Part shown: positions 37,502 through 46,893 of the stretch, piece by piece
Numbering within the stretch: position 1 is the stretch's first letter
How the letters are laid out: every line of letters begins with the position of its first letter
DNA from: Paenibacillus sp. CAA11
GTDB taxonomy: Bacteria; Bacillota; Bacilli; Paenibacillales; Paenibacillaceae
Length of the DNA stretch: 64,000 nt
Assembly (NCBI RefSeq): GCF_003060825.1
Contig: NZ_CP028922.1
Location: 2,104,501 to 2,168,500, forward strand
Reading direction: 5' to 3'
Made by a program: the position numbers and the translations under genes
The notes under the pieces: model-generated
The model's input: the letters and a program-made list of their open reading frames with translations, nothing else
What the model was told of the DNA's origin: nothing
The model's database searches: none

Positions 37502-38376
37502 TGAGTGCCGTATTGGAATGCACGAATGTTAGCAAGAGCTATGGGAAGACGGAAGCCGTCCGCAATTTGGAATTCAGGCTGGAGGAGAATACCATATATG
37601 GTCTGCTGGGTCGCAACGGTGCCGGAAAGACAACCCTTCTCAATATGCTGACCGGGGGAATCTTCCCTGACGATGGACTTATTGAAGTGGCTGGAAGCAA
37701 GCTTAATCCTGGTGATTCGCCTAAGGATACTTGTTATGTAAGAGAGAAGAATTTGTTCTTCGGAGGGGCAAAGGTTGGTGAGATCTTGGAGATTGCCTCT
37801 GCATTCCATCCTGGGTGGGATGAAGCCTTGGCAAATGATCTTATAAGAACCTTCAGGCTTAACCGCAATAAGAAAATCCGTCAGCTGTCACGCGGTATGG
37901 AGTCTCTAGTAGGGAATATCGTTGGACTGGCCAGCCGGGCGCCACTCACCATTTTTGACGAGCCTGTCCTGGGGCTGGATGTGCTGATGCGCGAGAGATT
38001 CTATCGTGTACTGATGGAGGACTATGCCGAACATCCGAGAACGATTCTGCTCTCTACTCACCTTATTGATGAGATCGCTACAGTGGTTGAGAAGGTATAT
38101 ATCATGGACAGTGGTTCGATTCTCCTGCATGAGGATGTGGACCAGATCCGGTCTGACTCTCATTTATTAACCGGTACTAGGGAAGCGATTGAGCAGTTTA
38201 CAGCCGGCAAACAGGTCATTTACCGGGAAGAGTTCGGCAAGAACATGATGGTGGCGGTATATGACCGTTTTGATGTGAATGTATTGGCCGAGGCGGAGCG
38301 TCAAGGGATTTCCGTCGATGGACTGCCGCTGCAGAAATTCTTTGCTTACATGATCGAAAGGGGAGAACTGGCTTGA
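37501..38376 (+). CDS. ABC transporter ATP-binding protein
   Basis: A 291-residue ATPase. Walker A is LLGRNGAGKTTLLNML (residues ~36-51) and Walker B is PLTIFDEPVLGLD (~149-161). The signature motif is degenerate: RQLSRGMESLVGNIVGLA (SRGME in place of LSGGQ). Switch His lies in LLSTHLIDEI. The gene overlaps the regulator stop by one base and the permease start by four, so the three are translationally coupled. Similar operons respond to cell-envelope antibiotics; the substrate is unknown here. Confidence 0.9.
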   Translation: MSAVLECTNVSKSYGKTEAVRNLEFRLEENTIYGLLGRNGAGKTTLLNMLTGGIFPDDGLIEVAGSKLNPGDSPKDTCYVREKNLFFGGAKVGEILEIASAFHPGWDEALANDLIRTFRLNRNKKIRQLSRGMESLVGNIVGLASRAPLTIFDEPVLGLDVLMRERFYRVLMEDYAEHPRTILLSTHLIDEIATVVEKVYIMDSGSILLHEDVDQIRSDSHLLTGTREAIEQFTAGKQVIYREEFGKNMMVAVYDRFDVNVLAEAERQGISVDGLPLQKFFAYMIERGELA

Positions 38377-39056
38377 AGAAGTTAAGAGTTTACTGGAGAG
38401 CAGCTTATCTTCAGCTCCGGATTTATTTATGGTGTATCGTAGGGGCTGTGTTGGCCGCGTTTGCTGTCAATGCAATAATCAGTCTTTTTGTTGACAATAG
38501 TGAGAATATTCAAGTTTCCGCAGGAAATGAACTTTTAATCTTCTTGATTTTTATGTCGATTATTTTGCCTGTCAGCTTCTTTAGAAGATATATGAATTTG
38601 GGCGCTTCCAGGCAGGACTATTATCGCGGTGTTATTGTCACGATCGTCGTATGGGCGGCGATAATGTCGATCTTAAACCTGCTGTATTACAAATTGGAGG
38701 TGGGATATATAAGAGAATATATTAAATCATTTAACATCATTGAGGTTTTTCATTGGGATGAGAAAGGGATCGCCGGCATTCTTCTCTATCAATTTGGTGC
38801 TTATCTGCTGCTGATGTCGCTCTTAAATCTTCTCTTCTCAGGCATTAAAAGCGTATGGGGCTGGGTGATCTGGATTCTGTTGATCGCAGGCATTACAGTT
38901 GGCACTTCAGTTCCTGCGCTTCGCGGGTCCGTTGCGGATTTCTTCCTTGCCTTGCTCTTTAATGATTCACTGGCAGCCGGGTTGGGATTAACTACTTTGC
39001 TAAGTGCTGTATGCTTTGCTGGCGGCTATATGTTCATCCGCAGAAGAACAGTTTAG
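38373..39056 (+). CDS. ABC transporter membrane subunit
   Basis: A 227-residue membrane protein with about six hydrophobic segments, among them LIFLIFMSIILPVSFF, VIVTIVVWAAIMSILNLLYY and VWGWVIWILLIAGITVGTSV. It has no recognised domain beyond being a short permease of an ABC-2-like exporter. It starts with TTG overlapping the ATPase gene end, and RRYMNLGASRQDYYRG matches a motif found in permeases of YtrA-type operons. Its role follows from the operon context. Confidence 0.8.
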   Translation: MKKLRVYWRAAYLQLRIYLWCIVGAVLAAFAVNAIISLFVDNSENIQVSAGNELLIFLIFMSIILPVSFFRRYMNLGASRQDYYRGVIVTIVVWAAIMSILNLLYYKLEVGYIREYIKSFNIIEVFHWDEKGIAGILLYQFGAYLLLMSLLNLLFSGIKSVWGWVIWILLIAGITVGTSVPALRGSVADFFLALLFNDSLAAGLGLTTLLSAVCFAGGYMFIRRRTV

Positions 39057-39116
39057 CCTTAGGCACTCAAGCTTTGGAGTTCAACAGTCAAAAAAAATTG
39101 GGGACAGGTGAGAAAA

Positions 39117-41126
39117 TTGAATATTTTGAAGCGAAGCAAAAAATATGGAATGTTGTTGCTCTCGGCGATCACCATGATTTCACTAACAGGAATTCCTCAT
39201 CAAAGCACAAGGGCTGCTTCACAGATAAACGGTCCGAAGGATGCACAAGAAGTTCAGAGCTTTGTAGACTCGTATTTCTCCAGACCTGAAGTGAAGAGCA
39301 AGCTTGCTGGTGCAGCTGTCGTGATTGTTAAGGACGATAAGGTTTTGCTGAATAAAGGTTATGGCTATTCGGATATCCAGTCCAAGAAGCAAGTAGACCC
39401 GGATCAGACATACTTCAGAATGGCGTCCATTTCTAAATTATTCACCGCTACAGGAGTCATGCAGCTAGCTGAAGAAGGTAAAGTTGATTTGGATAAGTCT
39501 GTAGAGGCTTATTTAGGAGACATCAAGATTCCAAACCAAACCGGATCCCCTCTTACTCTGAAGCATCTTATGACGCATACAAGCGGCTTCGACTATACGG
39601 ACGGAGTTAGTGGAGCGGCCGCCTTTGGCTTAGAGAAAAAGTATCCCTTGGAACAATACGTCAAAGATTACCTGCCCACTATCGTCCGCAAGCCGGGAAC
39701 GGCTTATCGGTACGATAACTACGCCTACACGCTGCAAGGCTACATTATTCAGAAGGTTACGAATAAACCGTTTGAAGCTGTTATGAAAGAACGGATTTTG
39801 AATCCGTTAGGGATGAAACACAGTGATTTTCAGATGACAAGCGAAGTGCTGTCAGGACTTGCGACAAGTTATGATGCTAATAATAAGCCTCGGCAAGCTT
39901 ATCCCAACATCCCTACGATCGCTCCTGATGGGGGCTTGTTCTCAACTAGTACGGATTTTTCAAAATACATGCTTGCGATGTTGAATGGGGGCAAATTAGG
40001 TGAGACTGCTATCCTTAAGCCGAGCTCGGTCGCAGAGATGCAGAAGCCGCATGTGGCTCTAAATTCAAAACTGCCGAATGCAGCTTATGGTTTTGAAATG
40101 TTCCACCATGAGTCTTTCAATGGACAGCAAGTTGTAGGAAAGGGCGGAGATCTGGAAGGCTATCATTCATGGATGTGGCTCCTGCCTGAACAGAAGGTAG
40201 GCGGATTTATTGTCATTAACAATGATAACTCCGGAATTCGCAATGATTTTTTTCAAGCATTCATGGATCATTATTATCCTAAGCAGTCCGGCAAGCCAAT
40301 TGTACCCCTTCAGCCAACCCAGGCAGAACTATCTCAATTTGAAGGGGCGTACCGATATTTGAGAATACCGCTTCTTCATTTTGATGTAACAGCCAAAGCA
40401 GGTTATCTGGAGATCAGCGGCCCCAGCGGCACGCATAAGCTCGAACAGCTAGAACCTCTATTGTTCCAGGATGAGGAGGGGCGGCTTGCTGCTTTTAGAC
40501 AGGAGTCAGATGGGAGCATATCATACCTGAGTTATGACCTCCCGGATGCTTGGAGCGAGAAGCTTCCTAGCTACAAAGATTATCAGGATGTCCCTAAGGA
40601 TTCCCCGTATGCGGCATATATCAATAATCTAAGAAAGCTTGGCGGGGTACTTGAGGCTGACGCAGCCAGCTTTAATCCGGAGAAGCCTCTCACCCGCGGG
40701 GAATTCGCAGCTATGATCACCAGGCTGGCAGGGGTCAAGCGTTCCAATAAACCTTCTATATTTGCAGATGTACGGGGGCATCAGTATGAAGCGGATATTC
40801 AAACGATGACAGAACTTGGCGCGATCAGAGGCACAGCGAAACAGGTGTTTTTGCCCGACCAGATCATTAAGCGTGAGGAAGTCGCAGCATTTATCTATCA
40901 CCTTTCAAAAAGCCTGGGCTTCCCAACAGTTACAGCCAAGCTGCATGGAGAAGTTCCAGAATGGGCGCGCGAAGCTGTGCAGTTTGTGGTAGGGTCTTCC
41001 CTGATTGGCCCCGATGTTCGAGCAGGTGAAGCGGGAAGTGTGGATTACCGGGCAGCTGATCCGCTGCTGCGTCAAGAAGCAGCTGTTATCCTTACGAAGT
41101 TTGCTAAGTTGATTGGAAGTGAATAA
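39117..41126 (+). CDS. serine hydrolase (class C beta-lactamase fold) with SLH modules
   Basis: An exported protein of about 669 residues. A signal peptide (MLLLSAITMISLTGI, cleavage near TRAA) is followed by a penicillin-binding-protein-like serine hydrolase domain (~45-370): active site SISK in RMASISKLFTA, YDN in YRYDNYAYT, and GKGGDLEGYHSW as third motif. A lipocalin-like segment follows, then three S-layer homology-like repeats (~490-669; ASFNPEKPLTRGEFAAMITR is the clearest). It is probably anchored to cell-wall polymer and acts as a peptidase or esterase. TTG at 39117 (after aggtga) is preferred; GTG at 39108 is possible. Confidence 0.85.
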   Translation: MNILKRSKKYGMLLLSAITMISLTGIPHQSTRAASQINGPKDAQEVQSFVDSYFSRPEVKSKLAGAAVVIVKDDKVLLNKGYGYSDIQSKKQVDPDQTYFRMASISKLFTATGVMQLAEEGKVDLDKSVEAYLGDIKIPNQTGSPLTLKHLMTHTSGFDYTDGVSGAAAFGLEKKYPLEQYVKDYLPTIVRKPGTAYRYDNYAYTLQGYIIQKVTNKPFEAVMKERILNPLGMKHSDFQMTSEVLSGLATSYDANNKPRQAYPNIPTIAPDGGLFSTSTDFSKYMLAMLNGGKLGETAILKPSSVAEMQKPHVALNSKLPNAAYGFEMFHHESFNGQQVVGKGGDLEGYHSWMWLLPEQKVGGFIVINNDNSGIRNDFFQAFMDHYYPKQSGKPIVPLQPTQAELSQFEGAYRYLRIPLLHFDVTAKAGYLEISGPSGTHKLEQLEPLLFQDEEGRLAAFRQESDGSISYLSYDLPDAWSEKLPSYKDYQDVPKDSPYAAYINNLRKLGGVLEADAASFNPEKPLTRGEFAAMITRLAGVKRSNKPSIFADVRGHQYEADIQTMTELGAIRGTAKQVFLPDQIIKREEVAAFIYHLSKSLGFPTVTAKLHGEVPEWAREAVQFVVGSSLIGPDVRAGEAGSVDYRAADPLLRQEAAVILTKFAKLIGSE

Positions 41127-41130
41127 AGTC

Positions 41131-41163
41131 AAGCCGTTCCTGCACTTTAGGAACGGCTTTTTC
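41131..41163 (+). terminator. terminator
   Basis: The stem aagccgttcct ... aggaacggctt is followed by ttttt, after the serine hydrolase gene. Confidence 0.88.
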
Positions 41164-41246
41164 CTGTTATATTAGCTTCGCTCTTTTGCACACATTAGGG
41201 TATAATAAATAGTCTGACTTTATTTTGAACATGGAGGCATACCCGA

Positions 41247-43175
41247 TTGAGTTCTTACCCCTTTGAATTTAACCCTAAGGAACCGTTTATCCAGCAAGCG
41301 AGCGACTGGATTGCGGATGTCCTGTACGATATATTACCCGAGGCCGGCTTTGAGGTCAGGGATGAACAAATCTTTATGGCCTTTCAGCTGGAGCGGGCCT
41401 ACCGCGAGAAATCAGTTATGTTCGCAGAGGCAGGAGTAGGCACGGGGAAGACGATCGCATACCTGCTGTATGCTGTTACCTACGCCCGGTATACTCGAAG
41501 ACCTGCGATTATTGCTTGTGCAGATGAATCTCTGATTGAACAGCTTGTCAAACCGGAAGGTGACGTGGCTAAGCTGGCCAAACATTTGGGACTCATCATA
41601 GATGCCCGGCTCGGCAAATCACCCGATCAATATATTTGCCTCAACAAGCTGGACGAAGCCCGTTATGCGAGCCTGGACGGGGATTTATATCGCGAAATTC
41701 ACAAAGGCCTTCCCTCCTTTGTAAAGTCACCGGAGACTTTGCAGGCTTTCCATCCTTACGGCAACCGTAAGGATTACCCGCATCTGTCGGATGAGCAGTG
41801 GGGAAGGCTTGGCTGGGACGCCTTCCAGGACTGCAGTGTTTGCAGCCAGCGGCATCGCTGTGGACAGACGCTCTCCCGCGATTATTACCGCAAGGCTGCA
41901 GATTTGATTATCTGTTCCCATGATTTCTACATGGAGCATGTTTGGACCTATGAGACGAGAAAACGGAAAGGCCAGCTTCCGCTACTGCCTGAGCACAGCT
42001 CTGTCATCTTTGATGAAGGTCATTTGCTGGAGACAGCAACGCAGAATGCCTTAACCTACAAGCTTCAGCACCATCAATTCGAGAGTGTGCTTCTCCGTTT
42101 GCTTCAAGGAGAGATTCGGGAGAGTCTCGCGATGGCAATTGAAGAGGCGATTTCGCAAAGCGAGAGCTTGTTCGAACAGCTTGACGCAAACAGCCGCAAG
42201 GTAGTCGGTTCCGACCGCAAAGAGCTGCATCTGTCTGGCAAGCTGCTTGGAGAAATTAAGCAGCTCCAAGAAAAGATTGGTGTCATTGAGGAAGAGCTGG
42301 TCTTTGAAGGGGGCCTATTCGCTCTGGATGAATACTCACTTAAGATTGTAGAGGAACATCTGGAGATGATCCATCACGCACTGAGCTTGTTCCAGTTGAG
42401 TGAACTTCCGATTTCTTGGCTGAGTGAAGATAGGGAAGGGTTGACCCTGGTCATTATGCCAAGGCAAGTGAAGCAGGTGCTTAGGGAACGCGTCTTCTCC
42501 AAGAAGATGCCGATCGTATTCTCATCGGCCACCTTGTCGGTGAACGGTTCTTTTGATTATATTGCACAAAGCTTGGGAATTGAGCAATATGAGTCATTCT
42601 CCGTGCCCTCCCCGTATGATTACGAAGAGCGCATGAAGGTGCAAATGGCAGCTGAGGCCGATCCGGCTGTGAAAATAAACTCCGTTATCCAGCTGCTGGA
42701 GCAGCAGGGAGGGCGATCTTTGCTGCTCTTTCCTTCCAAAGAGCAGCTTCAGGAATTTCGTGACAGATACACCAAATTATCATTCAAGTCCAGCTACAAG
42801 CTGCTGTTTGAAGGCTCAGCAGAAATCAGCCACCTGATTGCAAGCTTTCAGCAGGATGAGACCAGCGTACTATGTGCCGCAACTTTGTGGGAGGGGCTTG
42901 ATATTCCAGGCCCATCACTGTCCCAGGTGATCATGTGGGAATTGCCTTTCCCGCCGAATGATCCTGTGTTTGCAGCTAAGCGGCAGGAATCGAATCAGCC
43001 TTTTGAGGAAGTGGATCTTCCTTATATGCTGCTGAGGGTCAAGCAGGGCATAGGCCGGCTCATTCGTTCACGGGAAGATCAAGGATCGGTAACGATCTTT
43101 GGGGAGCAGCTTCAGAATCCTGAAGTGAGGGATCAGGTCGTTCGTTTGCTTCCGGAGGGAACGCTTAAGGCGTGA
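41247..43175 (+). CDS. DinG/Rad3-type ATP-dependent DNA helicase, YpvA-like
   Basis: A 642-residue superfamily 2 helicase. Walker A is AEAGVGTGKTIAYLLYA (residues ~60-76) and the DExH box is VIFDEGHLLE (~252). Four cysteines (YICLNK; DCSVCSQRHRCGQ, ~130-215) are placed as in the 4Fe-4S domain of XPD/DinG helicases. Motifs V-VI appear as AATLWEGLDIPG and VKQGIGRLIRS. Size agrees with Bacillus YpvA. It unwinds DNA 5'-3', probably in repair or R-loop removal. The start is TTG at 41247, after atggaggcataccc. It is monocistronic between two terminators. Confidence 0.9.
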   Translation: MSSYPFEFNPKEPFIQQASDWIADVLYDILPEAGFEVRDEQIFMAFQLERAYREKSVMFAEAGVGTGKTIAYLLYAVTYARYTRRPAIIACADESLIEQLVKPEGDVAKLAKHLGLIIDARLGKSPDQYICLNKLDEARYASLDGDLYREIHKGLPSFVKSPETLQAFHPYGNRKDYPHLSDEQWGRLGWDAFQDCSVCSQRHRCGQTLSRDYYRKAADLIICSHDFYMEHVWTYETRKRKGQLPLLPEHSSVIFDEGHLLETATQNALTYKLQHHQFESVLLRLLQGEIRESLAMAIEEAISQSESLFEQLDANSRKVVGSDRKELHLSGKLLGEIKQLQEKIGVIEEELVFEGGLFALDEYSLKIVEEHLEMIHHALSLFQLSELPISWLSEDREGLTLVIMPRQVKQVLRERVFSKKMPIVFSSATLSVNGSFDYIAQSLGIEQYESFSVPSPYDYEERMKVQMAAEADPAVKINSVIQLLEQQGGRSLLLFPSKEQLQEFRDRYTKLSFKSSYKLLFEGSAEISHLIASFQQDETSVLCAATLWEGLDIPGPSLSQVIMWELPFPPNDPVFAAKRQESNQPFEEVDLPYMLLRVKQGIGRLIRSREDQGSVTIFGEQLQNPEVRDQVVRLLPEGTLKA

Positions 43176-43208
43176 AGCTTGGCATGTGATAATGGGTGCT
43201 TCGCTAGA

Positions 43209-43250
43209 AAATAAAGAACAGGTCAGGGAATCCTGACCTGTTCTTTATTG
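43209..43250. terminator. strong bidirectional terminator
   Basis: The near-perfect inverted repeat aataaagaacaggtcagg ... cctgacctgttctttatt lies between the convergent helicase and beta-propeller genes. Confidence 0.88.
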
Positions 43251-43299
43251 TTCATGGAGATATGAATACAGTGATACATCAGGGTCGCGTGTATCCTTC

Positions 43300-44907
43300 T
43301 TAAAGGGGAGACCGCGTATAGCTTTTCTCATATTTATAATTAAAGCCTTTGATCAGTCCGTCGGACAATGACAAGGTGAGCAGGTCGGTGATGCTGCTCC
43401 CTTGAGCCATGCCCATCATAACCAGAGATCCTTTCTGAACTTTATATTGGCCCAGCATTTGCATTCCGGTATCTGCGGTCCATTGCACCTTGCCACTAGC
43501 CGTGTCAACAGCACTAAGGAGGAAATGAGAATCTGGCAAAGTACTAGATTGATGAATAACCAGGAGAACCCCAGTTTTTCCTACAGTGAGCGGAGGCCGG
43601 TTTACCACACTCCCGTACCGGTTTTGCAGATATCGGAACAGCTCTTTATAACTTTGTTCCTGTTTCCCGTAGGCATCCGCGGTTTCGTGATAGGCATCCA
43701 GGGCATCGAAATAAGCCGGTACATTACTGTAATCCTTGGATTGTGGAGCAACAGGCTCCTTCACAAGAGATTTAAAATCCGGCGGGCTTACAAACAGATA
43801 AGGGCTGCTAGCGTCTTCTTTATCATCAGCAAGGAAGGCGCCTTTGATAAAGACTTGATCAGAGACCGGCTTAAGATCGTCTGTATAGGCCTTGCCTTTA
43901 CGCTGCAGACTGCCAATGTACAGCTTTCTGCGTTCACTGACATTGCTTTCGATGGCGGCTTGCTGCTGCATGGCCTCGATTTCTTCATCCCCGAGGAAAG
44001 TCATGTACCGTCCATCCTTGGCACCAGATTTAATCAGAAGAAGCGTCTGATTATCCCCGTTGGGAGATTGATCCGCACTGTCTTGCTGAAAATAAGCGGA
44101 GGCTTTGACACCCTCCAGAAGCTTCCCAGTCTGATGGGCCGGGTCGATCTCATAGACCTGTCCGTCAGCTCCCTTGAACCGAATAGTTTGGCTTTTGTCC
44201 TCCCATTTATACCAAGTTGGATCTTCGGAGAATTGTCCCTTAAGCACCGGGCTGTTGTCTGCTAGGGAATCCTGATCGGCAATGATCTTCCCATTTGCTT
44301 TGGTAACTAGAGTGATACCTTCTCCATTAAATACAATGATCTGATCCTCTGTCAGTCCAAGTATGAAATTGTTTCTTGAACCGCCTCTCTGCAGTCGAGT
44401 CTTCCAGGCAAGTTCTCCACGATTTAAGTCGACTGCTTCCAAATATGTATGGGTACTTCCAGTTGTTCCATACTGGCCTGAAGAATTGGCTTGGAACTTC
44501 TCCACAATGGATACAGCAAGGGGCTTGCTCTGCTGCTCATACAAAATAAGCTGATTGTTCGCACTGGCACTGCTAACATTCCCTAATTGGATGCTAAGAA
44601 CGAGAAATATGCCCATCGGAATGATTAGGAAGCCTGCCGCACCTCCTAGACCGGTTAGTATAGCTCGAAGTGGGCGGGGACGAGCCATCCGTTTCTTAAA
44701 TTCAGGATCTGAACGAAGCTTAATGCTGCGGATAAAGCTCTTAAGTAGTAAAAGAGCAACGATGGCAAGCAGGGCATAGATAATGGTCAGATAGATATCA
44801 TGCCACAGCACATCATTATATTTAAATGCCTCGACGATCTTCTCCCAGAAACTTAATTGCAAATACATCATCTCCATTCCAAGGTTCATTGAAGTCCTGG
44901 AAAACAC
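43300..44907 (-). CDS. membrane protein with PQQ-like beta-propeller (PA2928-type)
   Basis: A 535-residue protein. Two transmembrane helices are N-terminal (IYLTIIYALLAIVALLLL and GLGGAAGFLIIPMGIFLVLS, ~40-105). The outside part is built of propeller-like repeats such as LEAVDLNRGELAWKTRLQRG and LSAVDTASGKVQWTADTG. A helical insertion (~330-410, DALDAYHETADAYGKQEQSY) interrupts the repeats. Similar proteins are annotated as PA2928 family; their function is unknown. The start is GTG at 44907, six bases after aggag on the minus strand. Confidence 0.75.
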   Translation of the reverse strand: MFSRTSMNLGMEMMYLQLSFWEKIVEAFKYNDVLWHDIYLTIIYALLAIVALLLLKSFIRSIKLRSDPEFKKRMARPRPLRAILTGLGGAAGFLIIPMGIFLVLSIQLGNVSSASANNQLILYEQQSKPLAVSIVEKFQANSSGQYGTTGSTHTYLEAVDLNRGELAWKTRLQRGGSRNNFILGLTEDQIIVFNGEGITLVTKANGKIIADQDSLADNSPVLKGQFSEDPTWYKWEDKSQTIRFKGADGQVYEIDPAHQTGKLLEGVKASAYFQQDSADQSPNGDNQTLLLIKSGAKDGRYMTFLGDEEIEAMQQQAAIESNVSERRKLYIGSLQRKGKAYTDDLKPVSDQVFIKGAFLADDKEDASSPYLFVSPPDFKSLVKEPVAPQSKDYSNVPAYFDALDAYHETADAYGKQEQSYKELFRYLQNRYGSVVNRPPLTVGKTGVLLVIHQSSTLPDSHFLLSAVDTASGKVQWTADTGMQMLGQYKVQKGSLVMMGMAQGSSITDLLTLSLSDGLIKGFNYKYEKSYTRSPL

Positions 44908-44950
44908 AGGATTCTCCTATTCTAACATAATCGCTCATTTCATATCACCC

Positions 44951-45226
44951 CTAACGGTGGCCAATAAGTTTCTTGCGAAAGCTGGTCGGCGGCAGCCCCT
45001 CCTTCTTCGTGAAGCAGGAGGAAAAGTAGGTGATATGATGACGGGAGAAATCGTTGAGCACCTCCCTGGCCTTAGTCGATATCTGCATAAATTCAGGGAT
45101 GAAGATAGAGAATACATCACAGTGATTCACGTAGGCCTTCTCTTTATGACTGGTGATCAGCTCCTGCTGATTGCGAAGACATTCCTGGTTCTCCTCGCCG
45201 ATCACCAAGCCTCCGCGGGACACCAT
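44951..45226 (-). pseudogene. remnant of an AraC-family regulator
   Basis: The frame ends in HITYFSSCFTKKEGLPPTSF followed by RKKLIGHR, which matches the last helix-turn-helix of AraC regulators (typically YFSRxFKKxxGxSPxxYR). The preceding ~50 residues (EVLNDFSRH and upstream) only loosely resemble the family, and the first HTH and ligand domain are missing. It is therefore probably a decayed gene. The 480 bases downstream on the plus strand, up to the lipoprotein gene, hold repeat copy 2 and nothing else that I can identify. Confidence 0.55.
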
Positions 45227-45394
45227 GATTAGATCAAATACGCCAATGCAGCTTCTCGAAATATGCTACTCTCCAATCTCATAGCTTGCTCGTCCACAGT
45301 CTACAAAGTAGGGAATAGGTGGTGTTATAAAATGCAGGACGCTAGAACTCATCATAGACTTCTCCATTTTTAGAGAAGTTGAATTGCGTTCAAG

Positions 45395-45489
45395 CCATAT
45401 AAATTGAATTAAAGTTTTACATTGAATTTTCTGTTATCACGGCCAAATACTGTCCTATAACGTTCATTTCTTTAATTCATTCTATATAG
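45395..45489 (-). repeat. structured intergenic repeat, copy 2
   Basis: Read on the minus strand it begins CTATATAGAATGAATTAAAG and ends CTTTAATTCAATTTATATGG. Compared with copy 1, the terminal stem has changed from GAACTAAAG/CTTTAGTTC to GAATTAAAG/CTTTAATTC, a compensatory change. The inner stem is GTTAT/ATAAC. In this orientation the next gene is the AraC-type remnant, 168 bases away. Confidence 0.8.
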
Positions 45490-45714
45490 GGCTGCTTTTT
45501 AGTTCATCATACAGTAACCCTTCATAATTATGAAGCGCTTACGTGATATAGATGTTAAGCAGACACTAGAAAACTGACTAGGACGATGAACTAAGCTAAA
45601 AGGCTTATAACTCGTGGCTTACTGTTTGCGGCTTCTGACTCATTTTGCTGTGTGTAACTGGTATTGCAGTGCGAACGAGGTATAGTAGTGAGAGAGGGGA
45701 GAGATAGATAATAG

Positions 45715-46566
45715 ATGAAGTTTATAAAACGCGTTACTTACGGAACGGCTGTGCTGAGCTTGGCTGCACTTCTTGCTGCATGCGGAAATGATGAGGATAA
45801 AAACAATACACAAGCCGTATCTAATGCACCTGAATCAAGCACGGAATCAAGCTCTACATCATCCGTCAAAGATCCACTGGATCAAGTGCAGAAGCAGGAC
45901 ACGGGACAGATTGGCCTTCAGACATCAGTCAGGGATATGAACAAGATGAGGGACGAGAATGGGATTATCCGTGTTAACGAGAATCCGATTCGCCGGGTAA
46001 CCGATCCCGCAACGTTGCATACAGATATATCGAACTACGGAGATTCCGTAGTCAATATATACACAGAGCAGCCGATCCATGTCAATACAGAATCCTACAT
46101 TAAGGAAGCTTATAATTTCTTTACAGAGGGAATGGAAATGAACCAACCCTATAAGACTTGGGAGCAGGCTTCGAACACGGAGAGAGGACTGGTCAAGACG
46201 TTGTACATGACCCGAGAAGCGTTTCAGATCCTAGACCAGGCTGTTAAAAATCAGGATTACAGTACAACGGATTATCAGAATGCTATACGCTACATAAGTA
46301 AATCTGCAGACAGGGATTCTATGGTTCCCGCTCCTCAGACAGAGACGGATGTCTCCTTGTTTCAGAAGTATGAACTGCTCCGAGACAAGTGGCAGAATCT
46401 TCTGGCAATTAAGGCCCCTTCGGCTCAGAACGAAGAGTTCATGAAGGTGTATAAGGATGCTAGGGAAGAAACAAACAATATGCTTGGGCTGCTGAATGTG
46501 CTTTTATCTGTAAATTATAAGGAGCGTCTGCAACAGAGCAACCAGCCTGTAAATCCAGGATCTTAA
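45715..46566 (+). CDS. lipoprotein of unknown function
   Basis: A 283-residue exported lipoprotein. The signal peptide ends in the lipobox LLAAC (residues ~18-22), so Cys22 should carry the lipid. A Ser/Thr/Asn-rich linker (~30-52) is followed by a helical domain without recognisable family; segments are TESYIKEAYNFFTEGMEM and NEEFMKVYKDAREETNNMLG. ATG lies a few bases after gagaggggagagatagataatag. Downstream is the glyS T-box promoter, so it is probably transcribed alone. Confidence 0.75.
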   Translation: MKFIKRVTYGTAVLSLAALLAACGNDEDKNNTQAVSNAPESSTESSSTSSVKDPLDQVQKQDTGQIGLQTSVRDMNKMRDENGIIRVNENPIRRVTDPATLHTDISNYGDSVVNIYTEQPIHVNTESYIKEAYNFFTEGMEMNQPYKTWEQASNTERGLVKTLYMTREAFQILDQAVKNQDYSTTDYQNAIRYISKSADRDSMVPAPQTETDVSLFQKYELLRDKWQNLLAIKAPSAQNEEFMKVYKDAREETNNMLGLLNVLLSVNYKERLQQSNQPVNPGS

Positions 46567-46575
46567 GGGCAAGAA

Positions 46576-46604
46576 TTGACTTAGGCTGGAATATGAATTA
46601 TTAT
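46576..46604 (+). promoter_or_regulatory. promoter of the glyS T-box transcript
   Basis: ttgact (46576-46581), a 17-base spacer and tattat (46599-46604) form a sigma-A promoter. Transcription from about 46611 would begin at the base of T-box stem I. Confidence 0.75.
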
Positions 46605-46611
46605 GATTGCA

Positions 46612-46840
46612 AATGAACGGCAGTGATGAATTCTATGTAGGCGGGAGAAAATCTGCTGACAGCGACCGGGGGTGGTGGAAGCCCGGACAGATTCCCGCTG
46701 AAGAGGCAAATTCGGAGCCGAACCTTTCTTAAAGTGGGCATATCTTAAGAACAGATATGCCAACTGGGGTGGAACCGCGGAGCAGCAGCCTCCGTCCCCA
46801 GACAAGCCAAGCGCTTTGTCTGGGGACGGAGGCTTTCTTT
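46612..46840 (+). ncRNA. glycine T-box riboswitch
   Basis: A leader RNA that senses uncharged tRNA-Gly. The T-box core aactggggtggaaccgcgg (46762-46780) pairs with the tRNA acceptor end. Stem I contains agcgaccggg followed by ggtggtggaagcccgg; by alignment with the B. subtilis glyQS leader the specifier codon is GGT at 46671-46673 (GGC in B. subtilis). The terminator stem cctccgtccccagaca ... tgtctggggacggagg (46789-46833) competes with the antiterminator. It controls glyS, 54 bases downstream. Confidence 0.93.
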
Positions 46841-46893
46841 GTGCCTAGAGACTCAGACCGCTGCCATTTTGAAGAACAAGGAGATTAGGACAG

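Noticed and set aside
43402..44265. Plus-strand frame of 287 codons
   Set aside because: Long, but antisense to the beta-propeller protein, which has membrane helices, repeats and a ribosome binding site.
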